Below, in pieces: positions 23,752-32,233 of a stretch of DNA of 38,708 nt. Numbering within the stretch: position 1 is the stretch's first letter; each line of letters opens with the position of its first letter. Made by a program: the position numbers and the translations under genes. Below the pieces are notes generated by a model, which did not search any database, was not told the DNA's origin, and saw only the letters and a program-made list of their open reading frames with translations. Source of the DNA: an uncultured Clostridia bacterium (GTDB lineage Bacteria > Bacillota > Clostridia > UBA1381); the NCBI GenBank assembly GCA_910578235.1, contig CAJTPP010000019.1:693-39400 (forward strand). Direction: 5' to 3'.

Positions 23752-24420
23752 TTAGTTGTTCATTGTACCCATAATTTCTTTACCAGCATTACCAATCAAA
23801 TTTTCAGCTGTATATCCTGCGTCTGCATATAATAAGCAAGTAGCATCCATTGCGCCAGCTTCACCGTCATCATCAACGTCACCCGCAACAGCATTTCCGT
23901 TTTCTGTTGTAATCGTCTTTCCAGCATTACCAATCAAACTTTCAGCTGTATATCCTGCGTCTGCATATAATAAGCAAGTAGCATCCATTGCGCCAGCTTC
24001 ACCGTCATCATCAACGTCACCAACAATTATTTTTCCACCAACAATTTCACCCAATGTTAATGTAGTTTTATACGGTGTAGCAATACCTTCGCCGCCAACA
24101 TAAACTTTGTATGTACCATCTGCCAAGTTCTTTGGAAGCTGTACACCGTCAGCAGCAAACTCAGCAACCTGATCGATTGCAATAACAGCACCTTCAGGAA
24201 TTCCGTCTGTAAGATCTGTCATGTCAAAACCGTTACCAAAAACAAGCAAAGTCTTCTGACCTTCTGCTGTGCTGTCAACATGAAGAACTAACTTACCTGT
24301 TTCCGCATTGTAATCATCTTTGGAAACTGTAACGCCTTCAGCCATAGCTGACGAAGCTACTGCCGCAGTAACTACTGCCATTGCCGTACATGATAGAAAT
24401 AATTTTGTGAATTTCTTCAT
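23752..24420 (-). CDS. Small secreted protein with tandem dockerin-like EF-hand repeats
   Basis: 222 residues: signal peptide ~1-27 (ending SSAMA), a ~100-residue beta-rich domain, then two copies of a ~35-residue block. Each block holds a calcium loop DVDDDGEAGAMD (135-146 and 181-192) followed by ATCLLYADAGYTAE-LIGNAGK. The loop follows the DxDxDG....D pattern of type I dockerins. The two copies are almost identical at DNA level too (about 23790-23880 and 23910-24005), a sign of recent duplication. The gene lies just upstream of the SLH protein with cohesin-like repeats and has its own promoter. A surface partner role is an inference. Confidence 0.75.
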   Translation of the reverse strand: MKKFTKLFLSCTAMAVVTAAVASSAMAEGVTVSKDDYNAETGKLVLHVDSTAEGQKTLLVFGNGFDMTDLTDGIPEGAVIAIDQVAEFAADGVQLPKNLADGTYKVYVGGEGIATPYKTTLTLGEIVGGKIIVGDVDDDGEAGAMDATCLLYADAGYTAESLIGNAGKTITTENGNAVAGDVDDDGEAGAMDATCLLYADAGYTAENLIGNAGKEIMGTMNN

Positions 24421-24517
24421 TTTTCTTTACCCCTTTTCTAAAATAGATTTTTTTGTTTTTTGTTTGAGTGCCTGCATATTAACATGACACGCATACAAGT
24501 TACATTCATATATCTAC

Positions 24518-24546
24518 ATTATAAACTATATAGTCTCAAATTTCAA
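24518..24546 (-). promoter_or_regulatory. Promoter of the dockerin-like gene
   Basis: On the minus strand TTGAAA (24546-24541), 17-nt spacer, TATAAT (24523-24518). It gives a ~90-nt A-rich leader before the AAAAGGGG ribosome site. Confidence 0.7.
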
Positions 24547-24655
24547 TTGTTTTTTAATTTTACTATGTTTTTTGACACATTCAACAATCTTATGGGGCGA
24601 TTTTTGTATATATTGAACAACCCTAAAGATTATAAATTACATATTTGTTAAATTA

Positions 24656-25309
24656 CTACTGCTTTATTCTCAGAGACCTATAGTCCCTGCCGCTTGTCTT
24701 AACGGCAAGGCCGGGATTGACATTCTGAATTACCTTCACAATCTTAATCACATTACCCGTATCAAAATTGACTATCGGCATATAATAACATTCCCCGCTG
24801 TATGTCTCAACATAAAATATGTCCATACTCGAAATGGTTTTCTTCCTATAAAAATCTTTCGTCTTTTCAAGCGATCGTATATTTTTCACAAAGTTTGTTT
24901 CAGGCCTGACATTTCTCTTAATAAAATTCTTTGTTCCGATCATCACCGTGCATATCTCATCCAGCGGGATTTCCACAATTTTTGTCTTTGCCGGAATAAA
25001 CTCGCTCAAAAGTTTAATTTTATTACCGTAATCATACGGAAGAAAATCATTTGTCCAGTTTTTCATATAAAGACTTTCACGGTCTGCCGCAATATATGAC
25101 GGATAAACCGTGTTTATACGAATAAGCACATACGTCGACGCGAGAATAGCCGCAATAAGCCACGCGACAAAGAAAAGCCAACTGCTTTTCACAAGATTAT
25201 ATGCCGCCATTACAAGCGCAAAGCATGACAAAAGCACAAGTATAAACAGAAAAATTGTGTTTCTTCGCCTGTACGCCCCCTTTGTGCGCGCTCTTACCTC
25301 AGATGCCAT
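24656..25309 (-). CDS. Unidentified membrane protein with two N-terminal helices
   Basis: 217 residues. A basic N-terminus (RARTKGAYRRRN) precedes two closely spaced membrane helices (about 18-40 and 43-65). The soluble rest contains LDEICTVMIGTKNFIKRN and YVETYSGECYYMPIVNFD, a strand-rich pattern that could be a PH-like domain. I do not recognise a family. It lies 17 nt downstream of the NlpC/P60 gene on the same strand, with GGGGGG before its start, so it is probably co-transcribed with that wall hydrolase. Confidence 0.7.
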   Translation of the reverse strand: MASEVRARTKGAYRRRNTIFLFILVLLSCFALVMAAYNLVKSSWLFFVAWLIAAILASTYVLIRINTVYPSYIAADRESLYMKNWTNDFLPYDYGNKIKLLSEFIPAKTKIVEIPLDEICTVMIGTKNFIKRNVRPETNFVKNIRSLEKTKDFYRKKTISSMDIFYVETYSGECYYMPIVNFDTGNVIKIVKVIQNVNPGLAVKTSGRDYRSLRIKQ

Positions 25310-25326
25310 TTTTATCCCCCCTGTTT

Positions 25327-27819
25327 TTAATTAGAATAAACTCGTCTCGCCCCAGCGTATTCACCGCGGTAATAATCAGTATCAATAGACTGATACTTTA
25401 CAACATCACCTGTACGCGGAGCATGAATCATCATACCGCCGCCAGCGTAAATACCGACATGGTGAATATATCCATTTCTCTCAAAGAAGACAAGATCGCC
25501 GGCCTGAAGCTCATCACGGTTGACCGGAATTCCATCCGCAAACTGATCCTCCGCTACACGGTTCACACTGATACCAAGCGACTTGCATACATACTGCACA
25601 AGCCCGCTGCAGTCAAAGCCGGCCGGAGTCGTGCCTCCCCATACATACGGCACGCCCAAATACTTCTCAGCCTCCGCGACAATCGCTCCGCCCTTTGTGC
25701 CGTCATAAAACGCGTTCGACAGCGTTATCGTCGGATCACCGGTTGTATACTCGGGTTTCAAACGATATCTTGCAAGATTGCGGTAGCCCGCGGTCGCCTT
25801 TACCTGCTTCTGAATTATTTTCTTCTTGGTGACGGTCTCTCCGCCTTCGTCCACCTCGACAAGCTCCTCGTCGTAAAAATAAAGAATTCCCAGTTCCTCA
25901 TCCTCATATATAAAATAATACTTATCATCCCTGTCAAGGATTATTTCATTTATCACAACCTCGGGCTGTTTCACCTCAAAAGTTACGCAGTCCTGCGCTT
26001 TTTCCACGCGCGTTCCCCTGCGCAGCGCAGTTATGTACAAATAGTATTTACCCGGCATAACGCCCTGTATCAGCGCTTCATACTGATCCTCGACAATCTT
26101 GCTCGCGATAAGCTCACCGTCACAATACAGATCCACATAAAAATCATGATACGCGTCTGACTGCCACATAATTGAAAGATTATCATCATCAGTGACGCCG
26201 TTATTATACGGTGTAATTATCTCAACGCCCGTATCATACGCGCTGCCGTAGCTTACAAGCACCTCGTCCGCGCTGAGCGCCTCACCCTCCGGCGTTATTG
26301 AGCTTACAACAAGCCTGTAATCACTGCCGTTCTCAAACAGATACGCGGGAAGTTTTATTTCCGTACTGTCTGTTGTTATGTACTCATTTACCGCGTATTC
26401 GTCGCTTTCAACGTCAAATACTTCTATATGGTACTGTGTTGACGCCTGCTCGGCAAGCTGTATTACAATGTCGTCACCCTCATTATATTCCTTTTCCGTA
26501 ACGGGCAGCTCCAGCACAGGCTCGGTCACTTCCTCAACCTCGCGCACAGTATAGTCGGCTTTTTCCATTTCAACAGTTTCAGGCTCAGGAATTTCGGCGA
26601 TCTGTTCTATATCAGTGGTTATACTTGTTTTTATACCGCCAGACAAATCAGTAGAAGTACTTACACCGACAGGCGTCGCATACATTGTATCCTGCGACAG
26701 TATGCCGCCGTCCTGTTCAAGAAGCTGACGATAAACCGAGAATACGTCAAAACCCGACTGAGTAGTCACATCACCGTTATAATTAATCGAGTTAAGAGAG
26801 GACAGCCATGCCTGCACGCTCATGTCCGAATTCTCGACATATATCGGCCTTGTATGCTTTGAGCGGTTCGCGTTTATCATATCGAGCAGAATTACTGATT
26901 TCGAGCGTTTAATTGACGCCGTATCCTCGCCGTCACGATAACGGGGATTATACAGAACACTGTCTACCCTGCCGTCCGCCGTCGGATAAAACCTGTAGCA
27001 ACGGTTGTCGGTATAGTCAGCCACCGAAGAAAACGCGTCGCCCGGCTGTATGCCGTCAAATTCAAAGCCGGCACTGTTTGAGAAAAACGCGCACACTCTA
27101 TCCGCCTCAACTCCCACCATGCAGAACTCACTGTAATCCGAATTATACACATACCACTCAAAACCGTATTCAGTATCATCTATGCGGTTAGGATAGCCGA
27201 ATTCATCAAGCACCGTGGATATATTCGCCCCAACGGTTATTCTCTTCCCGTTTATATAAAGAGTTACATTCTGAGCAAAATTATCATATACCGCGTTTAC
27301 AAGATTTGAACATTCTTCCTTTGTAAGCTCCTTGTTCGGCTCGCTTCCTATTTTCTTCGTTATTATTCCCTGCTTCATCATAAACGCGTACGCAATACGG
27401 TTTTCATCATCTATGTAAGCATTGTCATAACAGTTGTTAAGTATCGCGTTTGTTTCGTCCTCATATATTATGTAGCTGTCGTTATAGCTCACGATCGCCT
27501 TATATAAAACAGAAACAAAATCCTGCTTACGTATTGTTTTTTCCTGCAGCGCGTCCTCCGTATCCTCAAGATTTACATAACCGAGAGCTATAGCTTTAAG
27601 CATATCGGCGTCCAGTCCGGTATCGCTCATCTCCCGAGGAACCTCCACCTGTCCGTCCGTCAGGCGCTCGTACAGCTCAACAGCCTGCGAAAGCGCCTCC
27701 GCCTCGGACACAGGCGATGAGGCTAGCACTGTCATATTTATCTGCGGTGCGCCTGAAGAAAGCATTATCGCGGCGATTACGGCGCACAATACTGCTCTTT
27801 TTCTTTTTTTCAAGCACAT
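25327..27819 (-). CDS. Secreted NlpC/P60 peptidoglycan endopeptidase with SLH-like and CAP-associated domains
   Basis: About 830 residues. Signal peptide ~1-35; a helical region resembling SLH domains ~40-170; a CAP-associated N-terminal-type domain ~185-300 (LYINGKRITVGANISTVLDEFGYPNRID...WYVYNSDYSEFCMVGVE); a short CAP-like remnant (LLDMINANRSKHTRPI); fibronectin-like regions ~430-640; and a C-terminal NlpC/P60 domain ~711-831. The catalytic cysteine is C738 (GFDCSGLVQ), with H788 (HHVGIYAG) and H800. It cleaves peptide stems of peptidoglycan, probably in division or wall turnover. The exact start is uncertain: GTG 27822, ATG 27819 or TTG 27813 could be used behind AAAGGAAG. Confidence 0.87.
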   Translation of the reverse strand: MCLKKRKRAVLCAVIAAIMLSSGAPQINMTVLASSPVSEAEALSQAVELYERLTDGQVEVPREMSDTGLDADMLKAIALGYVNLEDTEDALQEKTIRKQDFVSVLYKAIVSYNDSYIIYEDETNAILNNCYDNAYIDDENRIAYAFMMKQGIITKKIGSEPNKELTKEECSNLVNAVYDNFAQNVTLYINGKRITVGANISTVLDEFGYPNRIDDTEYGFEWYVYNSDYSEFCMVGVEADRVCAFFSNSAGFEFDGIQPGDAFSSVADYTDNRCYRFYPTADGRVDSVLYNPRYRDGEDTASIKRSKSVILLDMINANRSKHTRPIYVENSDMSVQAWLSSLNSINYNGDVTTQSGFDVFSVYRQLLEQDGGILSQDTMYATPVGVSTSTDLSGGIKTSITTDIEQIAEIPEPETVEMEKADYTVREVEEVTEPVLELPVTEKEYNEGDDIVIQLAEQASTQYHIEVFDVESDEYAVNEYITTDSTEIKLPAYLFENGSDYRLVVSSITPEGEALSADEVLVSYGSAYDTGVEIITPYNNGVTDDDNLSIMWQSDAYHDFYVDLYCDGELIASKIVEDQYEALIQGVMPGKYYLYITALRRGTRVEKAQDCVTFEVKQPEVVINEIILDRDDKYYFIYEDEELGILYFYDEELVEVDEGGETVTKKKIIQKQVKATAGYRNLARYRLKPEYTTGDPTITLSNAFYDGTKGGAIVAEAEKYLGVPYVWGGTTPAGFDCSGLVQYVCKSLGISVNRVAEDQFADGIPVNRDELQAGDLVFFERNGYIHHVGIYAGGGMMIHAPRTGDVVKYQSIDTDYYRGEYAGARRVYSN

Positions 27820-27934
27820 CACTTCCTTTACATCAAATTTATACAGTGTCTATTATACCAAAAGAAAATGAAGTTGTCTATAAACAAATTGTTAATTTTT
27901 TGTTACCAATTTTTCACTATATTTGAGAATATTG

Positions 27935-27963
27935 TTGACACTTCTGGCAAAATATTATAGAAT
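27935..27963 (+). promoter_or_regulatory. Predicted prfA promoter
   Basis: TTGACA (27935-27940), 17-nt spacer, TAGAAT (27958-27963), about 50 nt before the ATG. Confidence 0.8.
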
Positions 27964-28012
27964 ATTTATGGTTATTTTTTGTATGAAGAATTATTGAGGA
28001 GAGTTTTTTAAT

Positions 28013-29080
28013 ATGTTTGACAAATTAGAAGCATTAGAGGATCGTTTTAATTTTGTTTCGGAAAAGATAAGCGATCCCGAGATTATAGCAGATCAGGACT
28101 CATGGAGAAAATACTGCAAGGAGCATTCGGATCTTACGCCCATTATTGATAAATACAGAGAACTTAAAGCCGCTCGGAAGACGCTTGCGGACGACAGAGA
28201 AATGTTAGAGACACCCCAGGACAAAGAATTTGAGGAAATGATACGTCTTGAAATGTCGGAAGCCGAGGAAACCATCGAAAAAGCCGGAGAAGAACTGAAA
28301 ATTCTCCTGCTTCCCAAGGATCCCAATGATGAAAAAAATGTTATCATGGAAATCCGCGGCGGCACCGGCGGGGACGAGGCGGCTCTTTTCGCCGCGGATC
28401 TTATGCGTATGTATTCCATGTACGCCGAAGCCAACAACTGGAAGATAGATATTCTAAGCTCAAACCCTACCGATATAGGCGGCTATAAGGAAGTCAGTTT
28501 TTCAGTAGAAGGTCAAGGCGCTTACAGCCGGCTAAAATTCGAGAGCGGCGTTCACAGAGTACAAAGGGTACCCGAGACTGAATCAAGCGGCAGAATTCAT
28601 ACGTCAGCCGTCACCGTCGCGGTGCTTCCCGAAGTCGAGGACGTTGAGGTTGAAATTAATCAGAATGATTTAACGATCGACGTATTCCGTGCCGGCGGTC
28701 CCGGAGGCCAGTGTGTAAACACAACTGACTCAGCCGTGCGTATCACGCACATTCCGACAGGCATAGTGGTGTCGTGCCAGGACGAAAAATCACAGCACAA
28801 AAACAAAGACAAGGCAATGAAAATACTGCGTTCCAGAATTTATGACGCCATGGAGGAACAGCGTCACAAGGAAATAGCCGATGAAAGAAAATCACAGGTC
28901 GGCAGCGGCGACAGAAGCGAGCGTATCAGAACATACAACTACCCTCAAAGCCGCGTTACGGATCACAGAATAAATCTTACGCTGTATAAGCTGGAGCAAA
29001 TACTGGACGGATCGCTTGACGAGGTGATTGACGCCCTTGTTACAGCGGATCAGGCGGCAAAGCTCGCCAACGCTGAATAA
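28013..29080 (+). CDS. prfA: Peptide chain release factor 1
   Basis: A 355-residue class I release factor that reads UAA and UAG and triggers peptide release. GGQ is at 231-233 (RAGGPGGQCVNTTDSAVRITH), and the codon-recognition tripeptide is PET at 187-189 (RVPETESSGRIHTS), the PxT form typical of RF1 rather than the SPF of RF2. Length is normal. The start follows GAGGAGAG. prmC is not beside it; an SDR gene follows after 26 nt. Confidence 0.96.
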   Translation: MFDKLEALEDRFNFVSEKISDPEIIADQDSWRKYCKEHSDLTPIIDKYRELKAARKTLADDREMLETPQDKEFEEMIRLEMSEAEETIEKAGEELKILLLPKDPNDEKNVIMEIRGGTGGDEAALFAADLMRMYSMYAEANNWKIDILSSNPTDIGGYKEVSFSVEGQGAYSRLKFESGVHRVQRVPETESSGRIHTSAVTVAVLPEVEDVEVEINQNDLTIDVFRAGGPGGQCVNTTDSAVRITHIPTGIVVSCQDEKSQHKNKDKAMKILRSRIYDAMEEQRHKEIADERKSQVGSGDRSERIRTYNYPQSRVTDHRINLTLYKLEQILDGSLDEVIDALVTADQAAKLANAE

Positions 29081-29106
29081 TTAAAATCAGAGGGAGGAAT
29101 GTAAAA

Positions 29107-29949
29107 ATGAATTTTACTAATCTGAAAGGCAAAACAGTCGTTATCACAGGCGGAAGCGGAGTATTATGCAGCGCATTCGCATACGCTTACGCTCAGCAAG
29201 GTATGAATGTGGCCGTACTTGGACGCACTCTTTCCAAACTTGAAGCTGTGCGCGACAAAATCAACGCTCTCGGAGGAAACGGTCTTGCCGTTGTATGCGA
29301 CGTTGTAGACAAAGACAGTATTATCGCCGCAAAAAACATTGTAAACAAAACATTCGGAAAAGTTGATATTCTTGTAAACGGCGCGGGCGGCAATCATCCC
29401 CGCGGCAATACTACAAAGGAATTTTTCGAGGACGGCGATATTGAAAATCCGGACGTAATTTCTTTCTTTGATCTTGAAAAAGAGAATTTCAATTATGTTT
29501 TTGATTTAAATATAGTAGGAACTCTCCTGCCGACACAGGTATTTATGCCCGATATGCTCGGCAGAAAAGGCACAACGGTTATAAATGTCGCGTCTATGGG
29601 CTCATACCACCCGCTTACCAAGGTAAGCGCATACTGCGCCGCAAAAGCCGCGATCGCCAGCTTTACCGAATGGCTTGCTGTACATTTTGCAAAAAGCGGA
29701 GTGCGCGTAAACGCGCTTGCTCCAGGCTGGTTCCAGACCGAGCAGAATAAAACACTGCTTATGAACAACGACGGCTCGCTCACAGAGCGTTCAAAAAAGG
29801 TTATCGCTCACACGCCCATGGATCGTTTCGGCGTTCCCGAGGATCTTGTAGGAACAATGCTTTACCTTGCCGACGACTCGCTCTCGGGCTTTGTTACAGG
29901 CGCTATAATTCCTGTTGACGGAGGTTTTCAGGCATATTTCGGAGTGTAA
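29107..29949 (+). CDS. SDR oxidoreductase, D-mannonate/fructuronate reductase-like
   Basis: A 280-residue classical short-chain dehydrogenase. NAD(P)-binding GGSGVLCSAFAYAYA, the active-site serine region NVASMGSY, and the YCAAK catalytic Tyr/Lys pair are visible. The NGAGGNHPRGNTTKEFFE insert and the FNYVFDLNIVGTLLPTQVF segment are those of the SDR-type fructuronate reductases (Bacillus UxuB/YjmF type) that convert fructuronate to mannonate in hexuronate breakdown. That would fit a pectin degrader, but the assignment is by memory of the family. The gene is probably co-transcribed with prfA. Confidence 0.8.
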   Translation: MNFTNLKGKTVVITGGSGVLCSAFAYAYAQQGMNVAVLGRTLSKLEAVRDKINALGGNGLAVVCDVVDKDSIIAAKNIVNKTFGKVDILVNGAGGNHPRGNTTKEFFEDGDIENPDVISFFDLEKENFNYVFDLNIVGTLLPTQVFMPDMLGRKGTTVINVASMGSYHPLTKVSAYCAAKAAIASFTEWLAVHFAKSGVRVNALAPGWFQTEQNKTLLMNNDGSLTERSKKVIAHTPMDRFGVPEDLVGTMLYLADDSLSGFVTGAIIPVDGGFQAYFGV

Positions 29950-29974
29950 ATATACTATTTGAAAAAATGCATAC

Positions 29975-30083
29975 TTTATTTTCACATATTTTATATTGTG
30001 GATTGAATTGTGTGGTAACAATACAAAGTATTGCATTTTTTTTGCGCGCCAATACGGTACTTTGTATTGCGGCGCGCTTTTTT
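29975..30083 (+). ncRNA. Diverged partial copy (unit F) of the structured RNA family; also acts as terminator
   Basis: The text GTGTGGTAACA (30009-30021) matches GTGTGGTAACA in unit C (37411-37421), with similar flanks. It is followed by the same 3' logic as the other units: AATACAAAGTA (from 30020) can pair with TACTTTGTATT (30057-30067), or GCGCGCCAATAC can pair with GTATTGCGGCGCGC to form a terminator with a T-run. No promoter or left outer arm is evident, so it is probably a remnant. It lies between the SDR gene and ctsR. Confidence 0.5.
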
Positions 30084-30251
30084 ATATGCTCGGAAATACA
30101 TACAGAAGGAGTAAAAAAACATCTAATCATAATGTTACCGCATATTTATTTTTCAAAGCACAGACGCAGACTGCCCTATCGGGCAATCTGTTTGTGTATA
30201 CGCAGGATTTTTCGTTCATAAATTATTAAAAAAATAAATACAGAATATTAA

Positions 30252-30279
30252 TTGACATTTTGGGTAAAATGAGTATAAT
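30252..30279 (+). promoter_or_regulatory. ctsR operon promoter
   Basis: TTGACA (30252-30257), 16-nt spacer, TATAAT (30274-30279). Confidence 0.85.
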
Positions 30280-30290
30280 AACAATTGAAA

Positions 30291-30307
30291 GGTCAAAGAA
30301 AGTCAAA
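30291..30307 (+). promoter_or_regulatory. CtsR operator
   Basis: GGTCAAAGAAAGTCAAA is a perfect match to the known CtsR heptad repeat (RGTCAAA-NAN-RGTCAAA). It sits just downstream of the -10 box, around +8 to +24, where bound CtsR would block transcription of its own operon until heat or arginine-phosphorylation stress releases it. Confidence 0.95.
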
Positions 30308-30325
30308 GTCAGGACGGTGGTATGT

Positions 30326-30775
30326 ATGGGTATAAGCGACAGAATTGAGGCATTTATAACAGAACTTTTAAAAGAAGATACCGGCGAGTGGCTGGAGCTT
30401 CGCCGAAACGAGCTCGCTTCGGTTTTCGGCTGTGTCCCGTCTCAGATAAACTACGTTATATCTACGCGCTTTAATCCGGAACACGGATACATTGTAGAGT
30501 CAAGACGCGGGGGCGGCGGATATCTCCGCATAAAACAGATAAAGCAGAAAAACGGTCTTATTATGCAGACAATAACAATTATCGGTGACAGTATTGACGA
30601 AAAGACCGCGAAAGCGTATCTCGCTAACCTTGCGAAACAAAACGCGCTTGAAGAAAAGCTTACGGCAGTTATACTCAGCGGTATATCGGACAATGTTCTT
30701 ACAATACCCCAGCCAGAAAAAGATAAATTAAGAGCAAATATATTTAAGAGTATGCTTGCTAACGCAAGCGATTAA
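30326..30775 (+). CDS. ctsR: CtsR, class III heat-shock repressor
   Basis: A 149-residue repressor of clp genes. The N-terminal winged helix contains LASVFGCVPSQINYVISTRF, and the glycine-rich wing tip SRRGGGGYLRI, which acts as the heat sensor in the family, is intact. The C-terminal helical dimer domain is present. The frame extends upstream to 30260 across the CtsR box, but ATG 30326, behind GGACGGTGG, gives the normal family length. It heads the operon ctsR-mcsA-mcsB-clpC. Confidence 0.93.
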   Translation: MGISDRIEAFITELLKEDTGEWLELRRNELASVFGCVPSQINYVISTRFNPEHGYIVESRRGGGGYLRIKQIKQKNGLIMQTITIIGDSIDEKTAKAYLANLAKQNALEEKLTAVILSGISDNVLTIPQPEKDKLRANIFKSMLANASD

Positions 30776-30789
30776 AGGAGGTCATAGAA

Positions 30790-31161
30790 ATGTATGATTT
30801 ATTTTCAGATTTTTTCGACGGGTTTGATCTGTTTATGCAGCCCGCAGTATCCAGAGAGGAAAAGAAATGCCCCGTGTGCGGACATACCTACTCCGATTTC
30901 AGACGTACCGGTAAAATCGGGTGCGGCGAATGCTACAACGTGTTCCGCGCTCCTATTACCGAGACGCTAAGACGCGTTCAGCCGTCTCCGTTACACAAGG
31001 GTAAAATCCCATCAAAATCCGGTGAAGAATTAAAACTCAAAAGAAAATACGAAACATTAAAACAGGAGCTTTCCGCCGCGGTAAAAAATGAGGATTATGA
31101 GACAGCCGCAAAACTGCACAAACAAATACGTGAAATAGAAAACGAGGTGAAGAAGTCATGA
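30790..31161 (+). CDS. mcsA: McsA, activator of the McsB arginine kinase (short form)
   Basis: A 123-residue protein with a zinc-binding CPVCG...CGECY pair (about 27-30 and 45-49) and a C-terminal UVR motif (EELKLKRKYETLKQELSAAVKNEDYETAAKLHKQIREIE) that contacts Clp and McsB. Bacillus McsA is about 185 residues with an additional N-terminal cysteine cluster; here that first zinc site is missing. A strong AAAGGAGG precedes the start, and the end overlaps mcsB by 4 nt. Confidence 0.88.
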   Translation: MYDLFSDFFDGFDLFMQPAVSREEKKCPVCGHTYSDFRRTGKIGCGECYNVFRAPITETLRRVQPSPLHKGKIPSKSGEELKLKRKYETLKQELSAAVKNEDYETAAKLHKQIREIENEVKKS

Positions 31162-32156
31162 TCTGGTATAAAGACAACAATTCCGACATAGTTGTTTCCA
31201 CAAGAATACGCCTTGCGAGAAACCTTGACAAAACACCGTTCCCGAACGCTCTTAAAGACACGAAAGAGGTAACGGAAAAGATCAAAAGCGCCGTGCTCGG
31301 CAGCAACTCAACGCTGGCAAAAGACTTTGATTTTATTGATCTTGACAACACGCCCGCAATACGCAGACAGGAATTGGCCGAGGAACATCTTATAAGTCCC
31401 GTAATGTGCGAGGGAAAAGGCAAATCTGCGCTTGTCAGCAAGGATAGGACTATGAGCATTATGCTCATGGAGGAGGATCATATACGCCTTCAGATTATAA
31501 AGTCCGGCTGCTCGCTTGACGAGGCGTTTGCTCTCGCCGGTAAAGTTGACGATGTTATCGAAGAAAATCTTACCTATGCTTTTGACAGCGACTTCGGCTA
31601 TCTTACGGCCTGTCCGACAAACACAGGAACAGGTATGCGCGCCTCGCTTATGCTCCATCTTCCGGCGCTTACCATGACGGAAAACATCTCGAAGGTAATC
31701 TCATCCGCCGGAAGTCTGGGAATAGAGGTACGGGGACTGTACGGCGAAGGCACGAAGGCTTACGGTAATTTGTATCAGCTGTCTAACAGAAGCACACTCG
31801 GTCCGTCCGAGGAGCAAACAATTGAAAAGTTAAAAAATATAACAAAGCAGATTGTCGAGATGGAAAAGAAGGCCCGCAAGGCTCTTGCAGAAAGCCGCGC
31901 CGAGTCGCTCACAGATAAAATTTACCGATCCTACGGAATATTAAAATATGCGCGCAGCATATCATCGGGAGAAGCAAAATCATTACTATCGGATGTAATG
32001 CTCGGACGTAATCTGGGTATAATCTCTGAGAAGGGTAAAATAACTCCGCTCGAATGTATGGTGCTTACCGAACCCGCGCTGCTAAGCGGCGGAAACGAAC
32101 TGTCTCCTGCAGAGCGCGACAAAAAGCGCGCGGAATTCATACGCGAAAATATATGA
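31158..32156 (+). CDS. mcsB: Protein-arginine kinase McsB
   Basis: A 332-residue phosphagen-kinase-fold enzyme that phosphorylates arginines on misfolded proteins, marking them for ClpCP, and on CtsR, inactivating it. Motifs: STRIRLARN (nucleotide binding), MLMEEDHIRLQ (catalytic glutamate loop), and LTACPTNTGTGMRAS (active-site loop). The ATG overlaps the TGA of mcsA, giving coupled translation. The length is slightly short for the family (about 350-360), ending after the C-terminal helices. Confidence 0.93.
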   Translation: MIWYKDNNSDIVVSTRIRLARNLDKTPFPNALKDTKEVTEKIKSAVLGSNSTLAKDFDFIDLDNTPAIRRQELAEEHLISPVMCEGKGKSALVSKDRTMSIMLMEEDHIRLQIIKSGCSLDEAFALAGKVDDVIEENLTYAFDSDFGYLTACPTNTGTGMRASLMLHLPALTMTENISKVISSAGSLGIEVRGLYGEGTKAYGNLYQLSNRSTLGPSEEQTIEKLKNITKQIVEMEKKARKALAESRAESLTDKIYRSYGILKYARSISSGEAKSLLSDVMLGRNLGIISEKGKITPLECMVLTEPALLSGGNELSPAERDKKRAEFIRENI

Positions 32157-32233
32157 TAAGCTTAATAACGCCTTATCCTCCCGCAATAAGCGCGTTAAAA
32201 CTTTTTCATTAATGACTTGCGGGAAGAAAGGCT

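Noticed and set aside
32157..32233. Hairpin CCCGCAA / TTGCGGG between mcsB and clpC as a terminator
   Set aside because: The stem is only ~7 bp with a ~35-nt loop and no T-run, so the operon probably continues into clpC.
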